Assembly: GCA_021234155.1 (NCBI GenBank)
Contig: JAJEKV010000024.1
Span: 11,070,913-11,134,912, forward strand
DNA: 64,000 nucleotides
Origin: Isoetes taiwanensis
Taxonomy: Eukaryota > Streptophyta > Lycopodiopsida > Isoetales > Isoetaceae
Reading direction: 5' to 3'
Part shown: piece after piece, positions 23,706 to 33,559 of the stretch
How positions within the stretch are numbered: the first letter of the stretch is position 1
Layout of the letters: the number at the start of each line of letters is the position of its first letter
Position numbers and translations under genes: made by a program
The notes under the pieces: generated by a model
Database searches by the model: none
What the model saw: the letters and a program-made list of their open reading frames with translations, nothing else
Told to the model about the DNA's origin: nothing

Positions 23706-24785
23706 GTATTCAAAGACCTTGTTGACCTTTCTACTAGCTAAAGTGGTTAGAGTACGCAGACAATGGGTCTTCAAATCAAATCACACAAAGATTTATTGGC
23801 TTTTAAATGAATATTATATTCGGGTTGATTGTTTTGGCTTCCGTGATTCATGACTCGAGAGATAGGGAGAGTTTAGAAACCGGGTTGTCGATGAGACACT
23901 TGATTGAGAAGAACACGCAGGACCTATGGGGGCGGAAGGTGTGGGGCAAATCTGTTTAAAAAATGCTTTGCGAGACAGATCATTGCAAAAGTTGGAGCCT
24001 AGTAACCCAACTGGTATATCGAAATTTTTAACATCCGGGTTTTGATGTTGATTCAGACATGTTTTAAAATTGGGAGACCTTATTTCATATAAGGTACTCT
24101 TCACACCCTTACCATATTGCACCAAAATGCCTCTGCATGTTAGAGGCAATTTGAGATCTCATTCCATCCCCATAAGAATCCTCCAATGAAATGGCTTCCC
24201 TCTCAGAACTCGCAATTAATGCAAAGACCAACAACTTCATAGCTTTCATTTTTCCCCCATAACTTTTGATCCACTTGTCAAAATGTTGCGGCATTTGTTG
24301 CATTAGATGCGGAATGAAAAGACCTTTCCAATAATATATGGTTATCATGTATTTCAATATGGTCATATGCGTTTACCTTAAAAAAATCTGATTTTTCGCT
24401 TATTTCTTGTACATTCATATCATAAAATATATGAATGGGTTATCAATGGATAGATCTTTAGAAGACGAATCCATTGCTACAAAAAGTGCTTGAATCAGAG
24501 TTCTGGATCAAAAGTTATAATGAAAAAATGATACTACAGAAGTTAGTTGGAACTGCATTAATTACAGAGTGCCACATAATACTGGAATGAAATACACTAA
24601 AGCTTTTCTCTTATTGGATAGTTTAAAAGGCTGACGTGGCATTTTAAGCATCTCTTAATGGGACAAAATGTGATCTCAAATTGCCTCTAATGACAGTTTG
24701 AGCTGATGCAAGCCGCAGCAACAAAGATAAATGCAATATAGATGCAAGGGCTCCACTTGTCATCCCTGTAGATTGATTGGAACCA
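23706..24785. other. Intergenic, no gene recognised
   Basis: No recognisable domain. A 111-codon minus-strand frame (23814-24149) has no motif support. Confidence 0.5.
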
Positions 24786-24862
24786 CTGACCTTGCATTGT
24801 CTACGGTCCCATATTTACAGTACATGTTGATGAGCACATTCTTTACAACTGGATATATACCG
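24786..24862 (-). pseudogene. Short PPR fragment
   Basis: The minus-strand reading VVKNVLINMYCKYGTVDNAR fits a pentatricopeptide repeat start ('NALINMYAKCGSVDDAR'). Only about 25 residues remain before a stop. The frame just upstream (24872-25156 minus) may be the preceding, shifted part, but it shows no clear repeat. Confidence 0.5.
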
Positions 24863-25337
24863 CCACAAATGCTAAACACACCCTAAAATCCATGGTTGTT
24901 GCACCTCAATGCAGGTGCACAAGTTGAAAATCCAGAGGGCAGACTGTAGATTATAGATTATGTTAAACACATTCAAAGGTTGACCATTTAAAGCCTCCAG
25001 ATAAAATGCTTGTGAAGGACGTGACAATTGTGCGCGTAGATTGTCATATTCCGTAATATAGTTTGGAGGCAAGAATTCAAGACATTTCCAAATTTCTAAA
25101 GAAGATAAAGAAGTTGGACATAAAAAAGACAATGAAGCTGCATTTGCAGACAACATAATACATTGAACTACAAAATGTCAGTGTCACATGTACATACAAA
25201 ACAAACACAAAGCCCGAGCTACATGTTAAAGTATAGAAAAACAGTTCTTCTACACACTATTTCGGATTGAACTCGACAATGCAACCAACATAGTCCACAA
25301 AGTAAAGGTCTTCAACCTGACCAAGTCAAGGAGCATG

Positions 25338-25610
25338 TCACTTAAACCGAATAGGGTCATTAATAAGAACAGAGAGTGTGTCTGGGTCTGTGTTGCCCAA
25401 CAGTTCATCAAGCGTGTGTCCACCTATAGATATGGGAACTGATTGGGTGTCCGTTACAATCTTACCGCGCAATGTGAGGTGGGCTTTCACATCGCGACCA
25501 CCACAATTCTTGCAAACGTCATCCACGTCGCTATCCTCAGAACATGTACTGCAAACAGTTTTCACCTTGTTGCCTCCGCCACTCCTGAGGTGAAGCTTGC
25601 CTGTGATCTA
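25338..25610 (-). CDS. RPA-like zinc-ribbon OB domain, terminal exon
   Basis: On the minus strand a 3' splice site (tttgtag, about 25611) opens an exon of about 90 codons ending in TAA. It contains the spaced pairs CSTC and CKNC, then GGRDVKAHLTLRGKIV and ISIGGHTLDELLG. This is the layout of the zinc-ribbon-bearing C-terminal OB fold of replication protein A large-subunit-like proteins. Upstream exons are not identifiable. Plant Helitrons often carry RPA-like genes, so this may be a mobile-element exon and not host RPA1. The exon has no stop or shift, so I leave it as coding but partial. Confidence 0.5.
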
Positions 25611-25789
25611 CAAACATCACAACGTGTAAGCACATGAGCTATATGTTTACCAACAAAGGGTACCTTACTAGCAATGAAACCATAGAAGTGAACAGCGACT
25701 AAACTCAATGCCGGAGGTAGCACGTGGCTTGGGGTGATTGGGGAAGAATCTGACTAGGCTTGGTGGATGATGTGGATGATGATGTGGAG

Positions 25790-26715
25790 AGAAAGTGATG
25801 ATGTGGCATGTTGAAGTGATGAGGTGGCATGTTGAATCCTAGGTGGCAAGTAGTAGCCACCTTGGCATGTTTTAGCCTAGGTGGCATTTTGAAGCCCGCG
25901 TGGCATGCTTGAGCCACCTTGGCATGTTAGGTGGCATATTGGAGCATAGGTGGCATGTTAGAGCCTAGATTGCAAGTTGGAGCCACCTTGGCATGTTTGA
26001 GCATAGGTGGCATGTTGGAGTCCGCGTGGCATGCTTGAGCCACCTTGGCATCTTAGCTGGCATGTTGGAGCCTAGGTGGCATGTTGGAGCCAACGTGGCA
26101 AGTTGGAGCCATCGTGGCATGGTGGAGCCTAGGTGGCACGTTGGAGCCCACCTAGGCATAGTTGGAGCCTAGGTGGCATGTTTGAGCCTAGGTGGCATGT
26201 TGGATCCTAGGTTGTTGGAGCCTAGGTTGCAAGTTGGAGCCACCTTGGCATGTTTGAGCCTAGGTGGCATGTTGGAGCCCGCGTGGCATGCTTGACCCAT
26301 CTTGGCATCTTAGCTGGCATGTTGGAGCCTAGGTGGCAAGTTGGAGCCACCTTGCCATGGTGGAGCCTAGGTGGCACGTGGGAGCCCACCTAGACATAGT
26401 TGGAGCCTAGGTGGCATGTTTGAGCCTAGGTGGCGTGCATGTTGGATCCTAGGCGGCATGTTGGAGCCACGTGGCATCTTGGGGGCCTAGGTGGCATGTT
26501 GGAGCCACCCGCATGTTAGGGGGCATGTTGGAGCCTAGGTGGCATGTTGGATCCTAGGTGGCATGTTTGAGCCACCTTGGCATGCTGGAGCCTAGGTGGC
26601 ATGTTGGAGCTCCTGGCATGGTGGAGCCTAGGTGGCATGTTGGAACCCACGTGGCATAGTTGGAGCCTAGGTGGCATGTTGGAGGCTAGGTGGCATGTTT
26701 GAGCCATTAATAACC
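25790..26715. repeat. 'gagcctaggtggcatgttg' minisatellite, block 1
   Basis: Dozens of imperfect 19-21 bp units alternate between 'ggagcctaggtggcatgtt' and 'ggagccaccttggcatgtt' forms. Many contain the palindrome CCTAGG. All reading frames stay open for long runs, giving artificial repetitive peptides. No gene is inferred. Confidence 0.95.
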
Positions 26716-27058
26716 ACGTGTTACCTCCCGCGGGTAATGGCTTGCCACCCCCACACGGAGGCACCGCGTGGCGGGGGGTTATTTGGGGAAGAATCTGACT
26801 AGGCTGGGGGAAGGGGGTAGAATAGGCCAATTCTTTTATTTTTTTCAAATAAGACACGAATCCCAATAAATGCAATTTGAAGGCCAAGATGATGTCATTT
26901 TTGAAAATTCTTTTTTTTGACAGAATCTTTTGAGATGCTATAGAGAATTGAAAAATTTTTTTCACAAAAATGAGCATGTTGACTTTTTGCTAGGAATTGG
27001 GGGCAATTGATGACTTGGCAATGTTTGAAGGTGATTTGGCATATGAATGTTGACATGG
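26716..27058. other. Unique spacer between minisatellite blocks
   Basis: Includes a second copy of 'ggggaagaatctgactaggc' (first at about 25738), showing that array-flanking sequence was duplicated. No gene is recognised. Confidence 0.6.
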
Positions 27059-27512
27059 AAACAAGGTGGAGCCTAGGTGGCAAGTTGGAGCCATCTTGGT
27101 ATGGTGGAGCCTAGATGGCACGTTGGAGCCCACCTAGGCATAGTTGGAGCCTAGGTGTTATGTTTGAGCCTAGGTGGCATGTTAGATGGCATGTTGGATC
27201 CTAGGTGGCATGTTGGAGCATAGGTGGCATGTTGGAGCCTAGGTTGCAAGTTGGAGCCACCTTGGCATGTTTGAGCCTAGGTGGCATGTTGGAGCCCGCG
27301 TGGCATGTTTGAGCCACCTTGGCATCTTAGGTGGCATGTTGGAGCCTAGGTGGCAAGTTGGAGCCACCTTGGCATGGTGGAGCCTAGATGGCACGTTGGA
27401 GCCCACCTAGACATAGTTGGAGCCTAGGTGGCATGTTTGAGCCTAGGTGGCATGTTAGGTGGCATGTTGGATCCTAGGTGGCATGTTGGAGCCACCTTGG
27501 CATGGTGGATGA
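27059..27512. repeat. Minisatellite, block 2
   Basis: Same units as block 1 in the same orientation. Runs of several units are near-identical to those in block 1, suggesting higher-order duplication. Confidence 0.95.
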
Positions 27513-28030
27513 TGTGGCAAGAAAGTTGTCAACAAGAGTACTTTTCCGTTGTTAAAATTTTTCCATGATGTGGTGGCATGGTGTGTGACACGTGTGAGAT
27601 TATCTGGATGATGATGTGGAGAGAAAGTGATGATGTGGCAACAAAGTTGTTAAAGGTATTTTCATCTACAAAATTCTCAAGATGTGGTGACGAGACGTGT
27701 ATGATGATGTGGATGGTGATGTGGATGCTATTAGGCATGAGTTGAATGAGGTGGACAATTTTCCATGGTATGGTGGTGAAAATGATGATTTTTGGCCTTT
27801 GTTTGACATTTGTGCACAAGTAGACTTGATCTTTGAACAACAGCTTGGCATCCTCTTCTTTTATAGGTGCTTGACAAAAAATGTGCACTCTCTCTCTCTA
27901 ATTTGTTTCTAGAGAGAGAATCATGGTCTTAAACTTTAGAAAATGGCCAAATTGAATGAAATTTTTTGCTTTTCTCTCACGACGGTGGATGAGTGGTGAG
28001 TGTGTGGTAAATTTTGACTAGAGAAAAGGA
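27513..28030. other. Unique spacer with GATGATGTGG-rich flank
   Basis: The word 'gatgatgtggagagaaagtg' occurs here (27610) and at the left edge of block 1 (about 25778). No gene is supported; a 71-codon plus-strand frame at 27697-27912 has no motif. Confidence 0.6.
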
Positions 28031-28322
28031 CATGGTAAGTTGGAGCCACCTTGGCATGATATGGCATGGCAAGTTGGAGCCACCTTGGCATGTTTGAGCC
28101 TAGGTGGCATGTTGGAACCTAGGTGGCATGTTTGAGCCACCTTGGCATGGTGGGGCCTAAGTGGCATGTTGGATCCCACGTGGCATAGTTGATCAGCCTA
28201 GGTGGCATGTTGGAGCCTAGGTTGCAACTTGGAGCCACCTTTGCATGTTTGAGCCTAGGTGGCATGTTGGAACCCGCGTGGCATGTGTGAGCCACCTTGG
28301 CATGTTAGGTGGCAATAGATGA
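28031..28322. repeat. Minisatellite, block 3
   Basis: About a dozen units of the same family, ending abruptly at 'aggtggcaatagatgag'. Confidence 0.9.
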
Positions 28323-29466
28323 GATAATGCATTTTGACACATGGCATGTAATGAGAACATGGATACTTTATGGTGAGTCATATGGATGAGAGTAGTGCAA
28401 CGATTGCAATGGTGCTTACAAAATTGGCTATAGAGAATTTTAACAAACCACACCATTTTAAAGAACCTTACTTGCTTAATAAAACACATTCTTAAAAACT
28501 ACACGTACTTATAAACCACGGCTCAAAAAACTACAAATCCTTAAAAATAATGATACCTCAAAAAACAAAAACCACACTGCTTTTAACAAAAAACATACAT
28601 CCTTAAAAAACCACACGGCCTAAAAAATCAAAACCACAACCTCTTGAAAAAATTACAGTGGACATTTCTTGGCAACTTAAAAAACAACATCAACAATCAG
28701 CAAAACCACACATCCACAGATCTACATGTAGGTTTTTCTGTGATCTCTGAAAAAAATACATGTGGACCAAAAAAAACTAACAGTTTCAACAGTGGACCAA
28801 AAATTGGGGTCAGTGTGCATGTTACGAAGAAGTGTGACCTTGAAGTAGATAAGAGGTCTTCTATTTTGCTGAATCCTTCTCTAATGACAACATAGCCTCC
28901 ATTGGGATAGTAATAAAAACCACGATTTCGGAAATTTGGAATTATTCCAGCTTTCATTTTTTTTTAACTCTCATTTTTAACCCATGTTTTTAGCAGGAAT
29001 TTGCGAACTGTGTTTTTTTTTGAATCGATTTTGTGGCTGTAATGCACCTTTTTTTTGGTCCTGTGAAAATGATGGACAATAAAATCATGGCAAAAAAGCA
29101 AGCAAAGAGAAGATTAACCATTTACAAAACCATTTACAAAGTTACAAAGTTGCAAAGTGGAAAACTAAAAGTTACCAAGTATGCGAGAGCACGAAGAGGA
29201 AATTAATATCACATTATATAGAACTTAAAATTCACATTGCACTGAATTACTGATCACATTACAGTAGAAGAGGCAGAAAGAGGAAAAGCCTGTAGATTAT
29301 ATTCAACCATGGTTTTATAAAAAAAGCTTGTAGACTCAAGCTTGGAACATTCTTACAAAAGGCCACTTGGATTTTCCAGGCAGCTGCATCCTTCCTAGAA
29401 CTAAATGTTACAAAGAACTGAAAGTAAACAAGAGATCAGAGAACTGAAAGTAAACAGAGAGGGGAA
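28323..29466. other. Intergenic, no gene recognised
   Basis: The stretch at 28480-28640 is rich in A and CCACA words. An 86-codon minus-strand frame at 28697-28957 has no known motif. Confidence 0.5.
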
Positions 29467-29670
29467 CTAAGAGAAGAAGTAATCCGGAGGGGGCATCCTC
29501 AGCCAAACATGAAGTATATCACCATCGGCTTCCATGATCATCTCAGAAGTGGCGCTTTGTCCCATCGCCCAACGATCAACCCATCTGCTTTGCACTTTTT
29601 CTGAAAGGTGAGCTCCTTGGCTCACCAAGTGATCCACCTCCATGCGAGAATATTCGGCAACGAAACTCAT
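29467..29670 (-). CDS. Hypothetical 67-codon frame
   Basis: A minus-strand ATG-initiated frame with ordinary composition (VDHLVSQGAHLSEKVQSRW). No family is recognised. The sequence upstream on the same strand is GC-rich and could be a leader or a former promoter. Support is weak. Confidence 0.2.
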   Translation of the reverse strand: MSFVAEYSRMEVDHLVSQGAHLSEKVQSRWVDRWAMGQSATSEMIMEADGDILHVWLRMPPPDYFFS

Positions 29671-29957
29671 TCGCCTGATGCCGCGGTACTAATTAGAATC
29701 CTCCTGGGACTGATTAGAATCCTCCGGGGACGAAACCGAAACCAAAACCGGGGGCCGGGCCGGGCCGGCCCCCCCCACTTGATGACTTTGAATCTGGCCA
29801 TCTCAGATCGCCGAATGGAATGAATGAGACAAGAATGGAATGAAAGAGACAAGAAGACAAAGCGGGGCCGGAGGAGGAAGACAAAGCGGGGACGGAGGAC
29901 GGGGACGGGTTTAGGGTTTTCGGAAGAAGACAAATATTTCGTAGGGTTTTGGAACCC

Positions 29958-30512
29958 TAAAAATATATCCCACATGCGTGTGCATTGGGATACAATATAC
30001 ATATAAGACATTTCAAGCTCAAATAAACTAGAATGGAATGGGACCACAAGGGAATAAACCCTGCGTCAACGTCTGTATATTGACGCAGGATTTAAACCCA
30101 TGCATCGAAATTCAGACGTTGGGCGCAGGGTTTATTCCCTTGCAGCCCCATTCCTCTTTTGCAAGGGTTTACCTTTGGGGCTTGGAAACTGCCTTCTCGC
30201 ATTTACTCATGTAGGGCTTTCCCATAACCTTCGATGAAGTCCCTGGGCAAACCGTAAAACAATTTGAGTGAAAAAATATATCCCACATGCATGTGTCATT
30301 TGGGAGACATTCATAGATAAAGCATCTCAAGTTCAAACAATTTGGATGGGGTCCGCAAGGTGAAAGCCCAACCTTTGCCTTGCGGCTCCATTCCTCTTTG
30401 CAAGAAATTTGTATTACCTTAGGGTTTACCTTGGGGCTTGAAACCGCCTTCTCGCATTTTACGTATGTAGGGGCTTTCCCATAACCTTACGTGAAGTCCC
30501 TGGGCAAAACAA
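29958..30512. repeat. Tandem duplication (about 310 + 240 bp) with a hairpin in the first copy
   Basis: The block beginning 'aatatatcccacatgc' and ending 'gaagtccctgggcaaa' occurs twice in tandem (about 29958-30271 and 30272-30512). In copy 1 the middle is replaced by a hairpin whose arms, 'gggaataaaccctgcg' (30051) and 'cgcagggtttattccc' (30124-30139), pair almost perfectly. In copy 2 the same place holds a smaller hairpin (ccgcaagg/ccttgcgg). Confidence 0.75.
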
Positions 30513-30557
30513 GCAAACAAGAAACAAGCATAATACACCACAAATATGAGTGGATAA

Positions 30558-31203
30558 CTATTGACAGTAATTTTTTACAACCAGATCAACATCTGGCTGG
30601 TCTGCTGTTCCTTGCAAATCTGGTCTGCTACTCAAGAAACCAGTTACTGTAGGGGATGTCAGAAGTGAATCAAACATAGCGAGTGTTTCAGCTGACACCC
30701 AATGCTCTTCATCTTTATCCCTTGGATGCCATGATGGTGGATTTATGCTGTTAGCTACATTCAAGCAACACTTGATGGGGTCATCATCAACAAGGCATAT
30801 CTGGTCTTCCTGAAATCCTTCGAGCACATCCAAGGCCGCATGTATGTCTTTGATGAAGATAGGTTTTGTGTCACGTCCAGGAAATCCACGCTTAACAAAT
30901 CCACACTCCTCCTGATCTAAAATGACATGGAAGTTGAACTTCTTCAGCTCTGGAACAATAGATATGATGTCCAGTATGTTCGTTCTGCGCATTGAGGACC
31001 ATATACCAACAGAAGCTCTGTTCTTCAGATGGTCTAACAAACTTTGTACACCCGGCCTTGGAAAAACCCATTTATTTTTTGTTTCAAGAAACCCATCCGG
31101 AAAAGGAGGTGCAGCCTCATACTCTGCTTTGGCGAAGGTCTTGAGAAGAACGCCATTCAAGTCAAAGAGGATTAGTTTTTTGTTGTTCCATGTGTACTCC
31201 TCT
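30558..31203 (-). CDS. FCP1/NIF-type HAD phosphatase domain, DLNG variant (terminal exon)
   Basis: The minus-strand exon encodes about 215 residues. It begins REEYTWNNKK and carries HAD motif I as LILFDLNGVLL, motif II region VGIWSSMRRTN, a lysine block KPIFIKDIH and the acidic motif ICLVDDDPIK. The order and spacing fit the FCP1/NLI-interacting-factor phosphatase family. The second acid of DxDxT is asparagine (DLNG), as in a plant subfamily of uncertain activity. A 127-bp intron (31204-31330, GTGAGT..ACAG) precedes it; splicing gives a continuous NYNKFKR-REEYTW frame. It is the 3' end of a long minus-strand gene region and may be part of that gene or separate. Confidence 0.7.
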
Positions 31204-31243
31204 CTGTACATGACAAAGAAGAGGTTAGCGCAGGCAGATAAAA

Positions 31244-31323
31244 TCGCGCGTAGCGCGGGATATAGTTCAGTAGATGGAACTGAGAAAAAAGACAAACACA
31301 ATAACTCGCGCGCCGCGCGTGAT
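31244..31323. repeat. Two GC palindromes in the last intron of the minus-strand gene
   Basis: 'tcgcgcgtagcgcggga' (31244) and 'ctcgcgcgccgcgcgtga' (31305) are imperfect palindromes with a three-base centre. They lie inside the 127-bp intron at 31204-31330 and make up much of its length. Confidence 0.75.
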
Positions 31324-31482
31324 AACTCACCCTTTTGAATTTGTTGTAGTTGCGTCTTCCTCCTTTCTGGACCCCCTGTCTTCTTCATCACCCCGGCGGG
31401 GAATGGCCAGTGTCGATTTTTGGAGGAACACTAGATGACTTTGTTGATCGGGTTCTGTATTGTTACCTTAAAGTTGGCCTCT

Positions 31483-32093
31483 TCATCCCGCAATTGCTTG
31501 GACAACATCTCTTGAATTCCCCGGACCCATTACTTTAGTATGCGATTTGGGTGAAAACTTCGAGTCATTGTCATTAGACAATGGAGACCGTTCATCGTTT
31601 TGATCTCTTGAATTGCCATCCGATTCGGAAGTGCCATCCTCTGACTCACCAGATGTTGGCTTGGGCTTGTGCTCCTGTGCATTAGTTTGCTCCTGTGCAT
31701 TATTTCCCGTGGCCCTGTTGGCGTCCTTTTTCTTTTCCTTTTCCTTTTCTCTCTCCCTCTTTGCTTTGTGGCCCCACATCTCAAGTTCATGCTCCTCCAC
31801 GTAGGGATAGTACGACTCGGGGAACTCCTTACGTTTCGTGCGTGGCCACCCCGACTTTGAACCTTTCTCCCATGTTTTAAAGCTTCACCCCCCATCTTCC
31901 CCATCACAAAATAGTCACACATGGAGCCTCCCAAAGGGACAAAAACATCTACCAAGTGGAACGCCAACCCCTTGCTAAACCTGTGCTGGTTGACTGCACC
32001 TCCCTTCAGGCCTACCTTCGTATATTTCAGTTCTTCTTCGCAGTCTTCCTGTAACAGTTCATCTGTGCAGTGGTAATTATCCAAGGCTACCAT
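31483..32093 (-). pseudogene. DNA-methyltransferase-like segment, lysine-rich tail
   Basis: After a 3' splice site (tttcacag, about 32100) the minus-strand frame reads LDNYHCTDELLQEDCEEEL, then KGLAFHL, VDVFVPLGGSMCDYF and GGEALKHGRKV. The arrangement resembles the SAM-binding motif I region of N4/N6-type DNA methyltransferases: a helix, then 'PGG-vcD-F-GG', then 'aLk-GR'. The frame then shifts (near 31870) to FPESYYPYVEEHELEMWGHK and a basic, charged tail that ends at 31483. No DPPY/NPPW catalytic motif is visible in this exon. The methyltransferase reading is inference from motif shape. Confidence 0.4.
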
Positions 32094-32315
32094 TTCTGTG
32101 AAATGGAGTAAAGGTTCAGGAAGCTTTAGGGGAGCGGACTTTGCGCTTCATTATCTTGAATCGGGTACTTTATTTATGATCAAGTAAGTGATCATTGTTA
32201 TGCCATGACTAACATAACTGTCCTTGCCTGGTGTCTCATCTATGGGCTATTAGCACTCCATGTCTTACACTCATGTGGGCCTCAGCGACTAGTGGCTGCG
32301 GGATCTTGGGATGCT

Positions 32316-33271
32316 CTACTTCTTTGGATCGACAGAACACAATAGTGATGTACTCTTTGATTGGTACATTTGGAGACAATTAGACAACATGGAGATATAG
32401 CAGTCTACCTCCTGGTGATATGTTCGACAATCTACTACAAACAATGAAGCTTTCTTTGGAATAATCTGGGTGGCCAGTAGTAGAGAACCCTGACACGACT
32501 TCACCAAGTAAGTTTCGGAGACTGTCTCAGGAATTCCGAAGTCTCCTAGTGCTCTGCACTTCAACTCCACAAGAACTTTTGGGGGTAGATGGGCGGGCTT
32601 TTCCTTGTTCCTGGACTTGTATGCCTGGACAAAGCCAGGCGACCACTTTGAGTACCTGAGCAGGTCTTCATCACCTATGCGCATCATTTCCAATATACCT
32701 TGCTGGGACATGTTATTTATTTCAGATATCTCGAAAAGCTCCTTAGAGATGGCCTCCCGCATGATCCGAAGATCTTTCATGGACCTGCAGGCTTCTGGAA
32801 AGGAGGGTACATCCTTCATTTTAGCAACCTTTTTAAGAAATACCTGTCCATCTAAGACTGACTGGAGGACCTTGAGAATTTCCTCCTCCCTTAATCCCTG
32901 CGACGCCGAGTTGGTGACATTGAAATCGCCAAGGGATCCCTTCTCAGGCTTGCCCGACTTCCCTACGAGATCGCCTGCTACCCATTTGTTCCACACCTCA
33001 TTCCACTTGTCCCACACTTTATCAGGAGAAAATATGATGTGAAAGGAATCAGTGGGTCCTTCCTTTGACCTCTTCTTCTTGGGGGCAGCTTCTTCTTCCT
33101 CTTCATCACGGACATCCATCTTCTTCTGCTGTATGATAACCTTACTGATCATCTGTATCATGTCATCATACTTAGTGTCCTTTTTCTCCCCTTGCTTTTT
33201 TCTCGTTGTCACTGGACGGCCGAGTTCAATCCATTGGTTTCTAGCTTGCCTCAGCTGCATGGGATAGGGCC
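32316..33271 (-). CDS. Charged nuclear-type protein exon, upstream of methyltransferase-like segment
   Basis: A minus-strand exon of about 315 codons after a 3' splice site (tgtcgcag, about 33272). It has a basic stretch (TTRKKQGEKKDTKYDDM), an acidic run followed by APKKKRSKEG (a likely nuclear localisation signal) and a helical middle (LREEEILKVLQSVLDGQ). It ends in KKASLFVVDCRTYHQEVD. The last block resembles the strand-rich region before the SAM-binding domain of transposon-linked methyltransferases, but I cannot assign a family. Reading stops at 32316; another frame continues 20-30 codons. Confidence 0.5.
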
Positions 33272-33559
33272 TGCGACACGAGAATAATTTGAAAATTTCG
33301 ATTGGGTTATCTTACTACGAATTAGATTAAAATAAACCTAACACAACTTCGGCGGCGAGATAACGCGAAGCGTGTGCGAGCATCTGGCGGCTTAGCGAGA
33401 TGCTTTACTACGTTCCATATCTCGCAGCGCCAGCGTAACCTGCAATCTGAGAGAGGACCGGGTAGGATAACTCATGAGGAATACTGTACCACCCTCGCAG
33501 TTGTGTTCAGGTCCGCACTTATTGTTGTTAGTACCAGCTGAGGTGTTTTGGCACTTAGA

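Noticed and set aside
25705-27083. Long repetitive frames across the minisatellite (up to 153 codons)
   Set aside because: They are by-products of a near 20-bp tandem unit that leaves several frames open; no start context, domain or non-repetitive coding sequence.
25790-28322. CRISPR array
   Set aside because: Repeats are imperfect and contiguous without unique spacers of constant length, and the DNA is eukaryotic nuclear.
31613-31880. Hydrophobic plus-strand frames (FFFSFSFSLSL)
   Set aside because: They are the antisense of a lysine/arginine/glutamate-rich minus-strand tail.
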